From Plantactinospora sp. BC1 (GTDB lineage: Bacteria > Actinomycetota > Actinomycetes > Mycobacteriales > Micromonosporaceae): a DNA stretch of 64,000 bases. Below, one piece after another: positions 58,381-64,000 of the stretch. Numbering within the stretch: position 1 is the first letter of the stretch; each line of letters begins with the position of its first letter. Below the pieces are notes generated by a model, which worked only from the letters and a program-made list of their open reading frames with translations, had not been told where the DNA came from and did not search any database. Location of the stretch: positions 310,001-374,000 of the forward strand of contig NZ_CP028158.1 of the NCBI RefSeq assembly GCF_003030345.1, given 5' to 3'. The translations under genes were made by a program, and so were the position numbers.

Positions 58381-59126
58381 GGGCCGTCGGTGGACCCGCC
58401 GCCTGAGTCGTCGTTCGTCCCGGGGGAGCGGAGCCACCGGGTGGCCTGCTGGACGACGGCGGCGGGTACCTCGTGGTTGCCGTCGAACTCCTGGTAGGTC
58501 ACGGGGTAGCCGAGGGCCTCCAGTTGGGGTACCACCCGGCGGCTGCACCGGTCGACGGGCAGGACCCGGTCCCCGGTTCCGTGCGAGACGAAGACGCGTG
58601 GCTTTCCGTGCGTCACCAGCGGTGCGGCGAAGCCCGGGGAGAACGCGACGACGGCGTCGAAGAGGTCGCCGTTGGTCAACCCGAGCGACAGGGCGTACGA
58701 CGCGCCGTCGGAGAAGCCTCCGATCGTGAGCCGGTCGACCGGAAAGGACTCGAAGACGTGCTCGAGTATCCGGTCGATCATGCGTACGTCGGGTCCGAAA
58801 CCGTCGATGATCAGATCCCAGGAGCTGTCCGTCGACTTCGGTGCCACCAGGAGGAGGCGATGCTCGTCCGCGACGGGCAGCAGCAGGTCGAGGGCCTGCC
58901 GGGCTGAACCGCCGGCACCGTGCAGCAGCAGGACCAGGTGCCGGGGGCGCTGGTCGGTCGAAGCGGGCGCGTAGGTGAGGGCCAGCAGTTCCCCGGTCGG
59001 CGCCTCCTGGCGCAGCAGCCCGCTCCGAGCCTCGGCGGGGCTGACCGGGGGACAGGGGCGTACGGAGAGCCGCCCGTGCCGGGAGTTCTCCTCCGGCTGG
59101 ACGTGCGGGAGGGCCGGCTCGCTCAT
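58374..59126 (-). CDS. Esterase / PHB-depolymerase-like alpha/beta hydrolase
   Basis: 250 residues from ATG 59126 (GGAAGGG upstream). LLLHGAGGSARQAL (oxyanion region), GGFSDGASYALSLGL (Ser nucleophile), SHGTGDRVLPVDR (acid) and FDGNHEVPAAVV (His) make a full triad of the LpqC/phospholipase-carboxylesterase type. No signal peptide is visible, so it is probably cytosolic. Convergent with the carbamoyltransferase; no evidence that it belongs to the cluster. Confidence 0.8.
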   Translation of the reverse strand: MSEPALPHVQPEENSRHGRLSVRPCPPVSPAEARSGLLRQEAPTGELLALTYAPASTDQRPRHLVLLLHGAGGSARQALDLLLPVADEHRLLLVAPKSTDSSWDLIIDGFGPDVRMIDRILEHVFESFPVDRLTIGGFSDGASYALSLGLTNGDLFDAVVAFSPGFAAPLVTHGKPRVFVSHGTGDRVLPVDRCSRRVVPQLEALGYPVTYQEFDGNHEVPAAVVQQATRWLRSPGTNDDSGGGSTDGPR

Positions 59127-59183
59127 GCGGCACCCTTCCTTCCCGTCCCACCGCCCAGCACCGGACCGACGGCGCGGGTGCCG

Positions 59184-59223
59184 TGGCGGGCACTTACCCG
59201 TAGTGGCGGGCACTTACCCGTAG
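59184..59223. repeat. Perfect 20-bp tandem repeat upstream of a kinase gene
   Basis: Two exact copies of TGGCGGGCACTTACCCGTAG followed by a partial third (CGGGTGCGGGC). They lie between the divergent esterase and histidine kinase genes, about 58 bp before the esterase ATG and 99 bp before the kinase GTG. Direct repeats at this position could be response-regulator sites. Confidence 0.6.
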
Positions 59224-59321
59224 CGGGTGCGGGCAAACGAGCCGAGGCGGGTGCCGGGGCCGGCATACCAGTCGTACTTTGGGCCGATCTGGAAGCGCAC
59301 CAGCGTTCGTACGATGGTTCC

Positions 59322-60461
59322 GTGCACCCCCGCCTGCGCGCCGTGTTTGCCGAGCCGGCCGCCCCACACGCCCCGGCCCGGGTGTGGCGCGACTGGGCGC
59401 TGCTCGCCGGCTTCGCACCGGCGATCGTGCTGGAGGGTGCCTTCCGGCCCGACCTGCCGTGGCGGGTGGGCTGCGTCGTCGTCGCCCTCGCGCTGCTCGC
59501 CACCCTGCTGTGGCGGCGTACCCGGCCGCTCGCGACGGTGGCGACCGCGTTCGGCTGCACCGCGCTCGCCCCGCTCGTATTACCGGGCGACCCCTGCGAC
59601 ATGTACGCGACGAGTTTCCTGCTGCTGCTCTGCTACGCGCTGTTCCGCTGGGGGTCGGGCCGGGACGTGCTGCTGGGCTCGGTCTTCGTGGTGGCCAAGG
59701 TGGTCGTCACCGGCCTGGCCGGCTCGATCACCGGCGGCGAGGTGGTCGCCGGCTTCGCGGTGCTCTTCGCCGCCGCCACCCTGGGGGTCGCGGTCCGGTT
59801 CCGGGCCGCCGCCCGGCTGCGGGAGTTCGACCGGGTCAAGCTGTTGGAGCGGGAGCGGCTCGCCCGCGACCTGCACGACACCGTGGCCCACCACGTCTCG
59901 GCGATGGCGATCCGGGCCCAGGCCGGCATCGCCGCCTCGGCCAGCCAGCCCGACGCCGCCGTGGAGGCGCTCCGGGTGATCGAGGCCGAGGCGTCCCGCG
60001 CGCTCGCCGAGATGCGCGCGATGGTCCGGGTGCTGCGCCGCGACCAGCCCGCCGACCTGGCGCCCAGCCCCCGGGTCGCCGACATCGGGCGGCTCGCCGG
60101 CCGGTTCCGGGCCGGGCCCGCCGTCGACGTGCAGATCCGCGGCGACGTCGACGACCTTCCGCCCACGGTCGGCTCCGCGCTCTACCGCCTCGCCCAGGAG
60201 TCGGTCACCAACGCCCGCCGGCACGCCCGGCACGCCACCCGGATCGAGGTCAGCGTCGCGGCCGACGACACCTCGGTACGGCTGCGGGTCAGCGACGACG
60301 GCGAGCCCGGCGCCGCCCGCCCGGCCGGCTCGCCCGGGTTCGGCCTGGTGGGCATGATGGAGCGGGCCGGCCTGCTCGGCGGCACCTGCGAGGCCGGCCC
60401 CAACCCCGACCGTGGCTGGACCGTGACGGCGGTGCTCCCGCGCGCGGGGGCTGGTTCGTGA
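59322..60461 (+). CDS. Sensor histidine kinase, NarL/DesK type
   Basis: 379 residues from GTG 59322. The N-terminal 150 residues hold several membrane helices. The dimerisation helix LERERLARDLHDTVAHHVSA carries phospho-acceptor His185, and HATPase_c follows to GFGLVGMMERAGLLGGTCEA. GTGA overlap with the response regulator. The sensor region shows no known ligand domain. Confidence 0.88.
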   Translation: MHPRLRAVFAEPAAPHAPARVWRDWALLAGFAPAIVLEGAFRPDLPWRVGCVVVALALLATLLWRRTRPLATVATAFGCTALAPLVLPGDPCDMYATSFLLLLCYALFRWGSGRDVLLGSVFVVAKVVVTGLAGSITGGEVVAGFAVLFAAATLGVAVRFRAAARLREFDRVKLLERERLARDLHDTVAHHVSAMAIRAQAGIAASASQPDAAVEALRVIEAEASRALAEMRAMVRVLRRDQPADLAPSPRVADIGRLAGRFRAGPAVDVQIRGDVDDLPPTVGSALYRLAQESVTNARRHARHATRIEVSVAADDTSVRLRVSDDGEPGAARPAGSPGFGLVGMMERAGLLGGTCEAGPNPDRGWTVTAVLPRAGAGS

Positions 60462-61117
60462 CGGTGCGGGTGCTGGTCGCGGACGACCAGGAGATCGTCC
60501 GCACCGGCCTCACCATGATCCTGAACGCGCAGCCCGGCATCGAGGTGGTCGGCGAGGCCGGCGACGGCCGCCGGGCGGTCGAGCTGGCTCGGCGGCTCCG
60601 CCCCGACGTGTGCCTCTTCGACATCCGGATGCCCGGCATGGACGGCATCGAGGCCACCCGGGCGCTCGCCGGGCCGTCGGTCGCGGAGCCGCTCGCGGTG
60701 GTCGTCATCACCACCTTCGACCTCGACGACTACGTGTACGCGGCACTGCGCGCCGGTGCCCGCGGCTTCCTGCTCAAGGAGGCCGGCCCCGCCCTGCTGG
60801 CCCAGGCCGTGCACGCGGCCGCCGACGGGGAGGCGCTGATCGCGCCGAACGTCACCACCCGGCTGCTGAAGGCGTTCGCCGACGCGGGTCCGGCCGCCCC
60901 GCCGAAGCAGCCGGTCGAGGCGCTCACCGACCGGGAGGAGCAGGTGTTGGCCGCGGTCGCGCGGGGGCGCACCAACCGGGAGATCGCCGACGAGCTGTAC
61001 ATCACGCTGAGCACCGTCAAGTCGCACGTCACCAGCCTGATGACGAAACTCGGGGTGCGTAACCGGGTCGAGATCGCGATGTGGGCGTACGAGACCCGCC
61101 GGCATCCCGGTCGGTGA
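60458..61117 (+). CDS. Response regulator, NarL/LuxR family
   Basis: 219 residues from GTG 60458, overlapping the kinase stop. Receiver with VLVADDQEIVRTG, phospho-acceptor Asp55 (CLFDIRMPGMDG) and LLKEAGP. LuxR helix-turn-helix (LTDREEQVLAAVARGRTNRE onward, about 150-208). The DUF2306 membrane protein gene 104 bp downstream is a plausible target. Confidence 0.9.
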   Translation: MTVRVLVADDQEIVRTGLTMILNAQPGIEVVGEAGDGRRAVELARRLRPDVCLFDIRMPGMDGIEATRALAGPSVAEPLAVVVITTFDLDDYVYAALRAGARGFLLKEAGPALLAQAVHAAADGEALIAPNVTTRLLKAFADAGPAAPPKQPVEALTDREEQVLAAVARGRTNREIADELYITLSTVKSHVTSLMTKLGVRNRVEIAMWAYETRRHPGR

Positions 61118-61221
61118 CGGCTGCCGCCGAAGGTACGACGACCGGGTACCACCATGGGACGGCCCGATCGCGGCCCTTGTGCCGATGAGCCGGGGCGGGT
61201 ACGACGGCCACCATCGACGGC

Positions 61222-61869
61222 ATGACGAGACGCGAGTGGCGGCTGCCGGCCGCGCTGATCCTGCTGGGCCTGATCCCGATGATCGCCGGTGCGGTGCGGG
61301 TGACCGAGCTGGGCCTCGGTCCGGAGGTCACCCCGGCGAACGCCCGCTTCGTCGCCGACCCGCTGCCGGTGGTGCTGCACGTCGTCGGCGCGGTGGTCTA
61401 CACGATCCTCGGCGCCTTCCAGTTCGTGCCCGGGCTGCGCCGCCGTCGCTGGCACCGGGTCGCCGGCCGGATAGTCGTCCCCTGTGGACTCGTGGTCGCC
61501 CTCTCCGGGCTGTGGATGACGTTCGGGTACGACCTGCCGGCCCATGACAACGACGTACTCGCCGGCCTGCGGCTGCTCTTCGGTTCGGCGATGGCCGCCT
61601 CGATCCTGCTCGGCCTCGCCGCCGTACTCCGCCGCGACTTCACCCGGCACCGGGCCTGGATGGCGCGCGGCTACGCGATCGGCCTCGGCGCCGGCACGCA
61701 GGCGTTCACCCACGCGCCGTACGTGGCGGCGACCGGCGAGCAGCCCGACGGGAACGTACGCGCCGCGCTGGTGCTCGCCGGTTGGCTGATCAACCTCGCC
61801 GTGGCCGAGTGGTACCTGCGCCGCCCGGCCCGTACCTCGCGCCGGTCGCGGGTCGTCGCCGCCGGATGA
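61222..61869 (+). CDS. DUF2306 membrane protein
   Basis: 215 residues from ATG 61222. Five or more membrane helices with the DUF2306 pattern: PLPVVLHVVGAVVYTILGAF, RRRWHRVAGRI and RHRAWMARGYA. These His-containing motifs in the family suggest haem or metal binding, but no activity is established. It follows the kinase/regulator pair and may be regulated by it. Confidence 0.8.
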   Translation: MTRREWRLPAALILLGLIPMIAGAVRVTELGLGPEVTPANARFVADPLPVVLHVVGAVVYTILGAFQFVPGLRRRRWHRVAGRIVVPCGLVVALSGLWMTFGYDLPAHDNDVLAGLRLLFGSAMAASILLGLAAVLRRDFTRHRAWMARGYAIGLGAGTQAFTHAPYVAATGEQPDGNVRAALVLAGWLINLAVAEWYLRRPARTSRRSRVVAAG

Positions 61870-61892
61870 GCTGCTGCTGCGGCCCGGACGGT

Positions 61893-63605
61893 TCAGTCGC
61901 GGGCGATGTCGGCCGCGGCGAGGCGGCGGCCGGGTCCGGGTCGGTCCGGCCCGGATCGGGGCGGTGTGCCCGGCGAGATGACCCGCAGTTGGAGCATCGC
62001 CGCGAAGCGGGCCTCCGGATCGGTCAGGTCGATGCCGCCGACCTCGGCGAGCCGACGCAGCCGGTACCGGAACGTGTTCGGGTGGACGTACATCGCGGCG
62101 GCGGCGGCGATCACGTCGCCGAACGCGTCCAGCCAGGCCCGGAGGGTTTCGACGAGGTTCGTGTGGTGCTCCTCGTCGTAGGCGAAGAGCCGCGCGACCG
62201 GTCCGGTGAGCCGGTCGCCCCGGGCCGCGACCAGGTCGTGCAGTTCCAGGACGAGCGCCTGGACCTGCACGTCGGCCAGCCGGGCGACCCGGTGGCCGGC
62301 TCCGGCGCGCAGCACCCGCAGCGCCCGGTCGGCGCTGGCCCGCGCGGCGGCCATCCCGGCGGCGTCCTGCGCGACCTGACCGACGCCGATCACGGCGTGC
62401 ACCCGGTCGCCGACCCGGTCGAGGAAGTCAGCGGCGATCCGCACCGCCCGCTGCTCGCCGTCGCCGTCCCGGGAGATCGGCACCAGCCCGTACGCGACGT
62501 CGCCGACCAGCGCCGCCGCGCAGCGCGGGTGGACCGCGCTCAGGTGCATCGCCAGCGCGTCGCTGGTGCGCTGGCGTTCGGTCGCCAGGGAGGCGTCGTC
62601 GCCGCCGGACCGCTGCGGGGCGGTGGCGATGACCGCGAGGCCGAGTACCACGACCGGCTGGCCGGCCAGGCCGAGCCGGCTGAGCGCCTCGCCGGCACCG
62701 GCCCCGCCCTCCAGCGCGGTGGCCAGCAGGTCGGCGCGGAGCCGGCGCTGCACGTCCGCCCCGGCCCTGATCCGCAGCATGTGCAGCGCGACCAGCTTGC
62801 TGGCGTCGCGCAGCGCCTGCGTCCGCTCGGCGCTGAGCGGCTCCCGGACGGCGGCCCAGATCGAGCCGAGGACCTCGTCTCCGGCGAGCACCGCGACGGC
62901 GACCCGGGGCACCGAGAACCCGTCCATTCCGGACGGTGGCGGTTCCACCCACAGCGGCGTACTGCTGCGGTAGAGGTCGCGGAAGACGCCCCGGTCGAGC
63001 AGGAGCCGGGAGTACCGCTGCGGGACCTGGCGGCCGAGGATGGTCTCCACCCGCGACGGGTCGGCCTCGTCCTGCCGGCCGGAGAAGGCGAGCACCCGGG
63101 AGCTGCGGTCCTCGATGGTGACGGGCGCGTCGACGAGGGCGGCGATCGCGTTGGCCAGCGTGAAGAGGTCACCGGAGGGCACCCCGCCGATCGTCTCCGG
63201 CCCGGCGTCGCCGACGTCGCCCTCGGCGAGTACGGCGCGGACCAGCGCGGCGAGCTGTGCCCAGGAGGCGCCACGGGTCAGCCCGAGCAGGGCCACCCCG
63301 GACTCCTCGACCGCCCCGGCCAGCTCGGCCGTGACCTCGACGGGGAGCCGGACCACGAGGCCGGCGGCCCGGTGCCGGCCGAGCGAGCGGAGCAGGGCGG
63401 CGATCTCGTCCGGCCCGCGCAGCCCGACGCCGAGCACGAGGGCGTGGTGCGGCAGGACCGGCTCCTCGACCGGGTCGTGGATCGCCACGCCGCCGATGTC
63501 GGCGCTGCGGTCCGGGTCGCCGTGCACGAGCTCCAGCACGGTGAACCCCAGGTCGTCGAGGACCCGGCCGAGGGTCGCGTGCGGGCGCAGATTCACCGGG
63601 AGCAC
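61893..63605 (-). CDS. PucR-family transcriptional regulator
   Basis: 570 residues from GTG 63605. An N-terminal PucR ligand-binding-like domain (TLGRVLDDLGFTVLELVHGD) is followed by a middle GAF-like/GGDEF-like CdaR region. The C-terminal HTH_30 domain (MYVHPNTFRYRLRRLAEVGG, about 505-545) binds DNA. PucR/CdaR regulators control purine, amino-acid or sugar-acid catabolism. It is divergent neither to nor in an operon with an obvious target; the enolase-superfamily gene downstream on the left-reading strand lies upstream of its start. Confidence 0.83.
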   Translation of the reverse strand: MLPVNLRPHATLGRVLDDLGFTVLELVHGDPDRSADIGGVAIHDPVEEPVLPHHALVLGVGLRGPDEIAALLRSLGRHRAAGLVVRLPVEVTAELAGAVEESGVALLGLTRGASWAQLAALVRAVLAEGDVGDAGPETIGGVPSGDLFTLANAIAALVDAPVTIEDRSSRVLAFSGRQDEADPSRVETILGRQVPQRYSRLLLDRGVFRDLYRSSTPLWVEPPPSGMDGFSVPRVAVAVLAGDEVLGSIWAAVREPLSAERTQALRDASKLVALHMLRIRAGADVQRRLRADLLATALEGGAGAGEALSRLGLAGQPVVVLGLAVIATAPQRSGGDDASLATERQRTSDALAMHLSAVHPRCAAALVGDVAYGLVPISRDGDGEQRAVRIAADFLDRVGDRVHAVIGVGQVAQDAAGMAAARASADRALRVLRAGAGHRVARLADVQVQALVLELHDLVAARGDRLTGPVARLFAYDEEHHTNLVETLRAWLDAFGDVIAAAAAMYVHPNTFRYRLRRLAEVGGIDLTDPEARFAAMLQLRVISPGTPPRSGPDRPGPGRRLAAADIARD

Positions 63606-63724
63606 CGCCCGAAACTAAGGAGGGTTCAGCCTGCCTGGTTCGTCGGAACATACGAGGTTCGTCACAGCCTATGGTGCGGACGGCCAAAGGGCTCGACGTC
63701 CTATCGTGTGGACGCGCCGGGGGC

Positions 63725-64000
63725 TCAGCGTCGCAGCCACCGGGATTCGGTGGTGACCGCCGCCAGTTCGTCCGGCAGCGGCTCGACGCCGATCCCCGGG
63801 CCGGCCGGCACCGCCAGGTGGCCGCCGTCGAGCACGAACGGGTCGGTGATGTCCGTCCGGTAGTAGCGGTCCGACGCCGACGTGTCGCCGGGCAGGGTGA
63901 AGCCGGGCAGCGCCGCCAGCGCGACGTTCGCGGCCCGGCCGAGGCCCGACTCCAGCATCCCGCCACACCAGACGGGTACGCCGTGCGCGACGCAGACGTC
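63725..64000 (-). CDS. C-terminal part of an enolase-superfamily enzyme (OSBS/NAAAR type), runs off window
   Basis: 92 codons read from the window edge (DVCVAHGVPVWCGGMLESGLG) to a stop at 63725. GGMLESGLGRAANVALAALPGF and GDTSASDRYYRTDIT are the C-terminal signature of o-succinylbenzoate synthases and N-acylamino-acid racemases of the MLE subgroup. The two functions cannot be separated from this fragment. The start lies beyond 64000. The gap between this stop and the PucR start (63606-63724) is short and shows no hairpin. Confidence 0.78.
   Translation of the reverse strand, partial: DVCVAHGVPVWCGGMLESGLGRAANVALAALPGFTLPGDTSASDRYYRTDITDPFVLDGGHLAVPAGPGIGVEPLPDELAAVTTESRWLRR

Noticed and set aside
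1-64000. Mobile island, prophage, CRISPR, IS element or rRNA/tRNA
   Set aside because: No integrase, transposase, phage structural gene, CRISPR repeat array, or tRNA/rRNA-like sequence was seen.

Overview
The window is about 72% G+C, with tightly packed genes, strong third-position G/C bias, many GTG starts and GTGA/ATGA overlaps. This points to a filamentous actinomycete. The mix of CBM13- and CBM42-bearing secreted hydrolases, two-component pairs, a SARP/AfsR regulator and a small biosynthetic cluster suits Micromonosporaceae, but genus is inference. I see no tRNA, rRNA, CRISPR, transposase or integrase.

Layout. (1) 1-7706: a partial minus-strand gene, a membrane glycosyltransferase, a heterodimeric ABC exporter pair (minus) and a divergent NarL-type histidine kinase/response regulator pair. 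(2) 7980-25798: a secreted plant-polysaccharide locus. It holds a PA14/propeller/F5-8C/DUF1080 protein, a CBM2-GH62 arabinofuranosidase, a membrane-spanning ECF sigma factor with an AbfB (CBM42) sensor domain, a CBM13-GH43, an AA10 LPMO, and a probable minus-strand operon GH43-CBM42, GH127-CBM13, GH27-CBM13. Four near-identical LacI-type operators (13831, 16265, 25914, 26015) tie the arabinan/arabinoxylan genes together. A decayed erythromycin esterase lies at 11547-11814. (3) 26093-41375: mostly housekeeping or accessory singletons: PPOX protein, alpha/beta hydrolase, AraC regulator, secreted repeat protein, RCC1 propeller, methyltransferase, KhtT-like protein, AfsR-like regulator, AhpD-like protein, M20 peptidase, carboxylate-amine ligase, nitroreductase, FAD oxidoreductase. 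(4) 41725-45624: an LPXTG-type IPT/TIG surface protein and a shrunken LAL/LuxR regulator.

(5) 45686-58309: an unassigned biosynthetic cluster. A minus-strand operon of eight overlapping or abutting genes runs KAS III, ATP-grasp ligase, PLP decarboxylase, ACP, Cys-less KAS III-like partner, acyl-CoA dehydrogenase C-half protein, full acyl-CoA dehydrogenase, AcpS. Divergent from it are a condensation-domain protein, an ABC-2 exporter (ATPase and permease) and a TobZ/NodU-type carbamoyltransferase. The ATP-grasp/decarboxylase/ACP trio matches the logic of BtrJ/BtrK/BtrI in butirosin side-chain synthesis: an amino acid is loaded on ACP and decarboxylated there. My inference is an ACP-bound amine that is oxidised, condensed, carbamoylated and exported.

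(6) 58374-64000: esterase, a second kinase/regulator pair, DUF2306 membrane protein, PucR regulator, and the C-terminal end of an enolase-superfamily enzyme running off the window.

The two most interesting items are the sigma factor-AbfB fusion inside an arabinan-degradation locus and the butirosin-like ACP cassette with a paired active/inactive KAS III.
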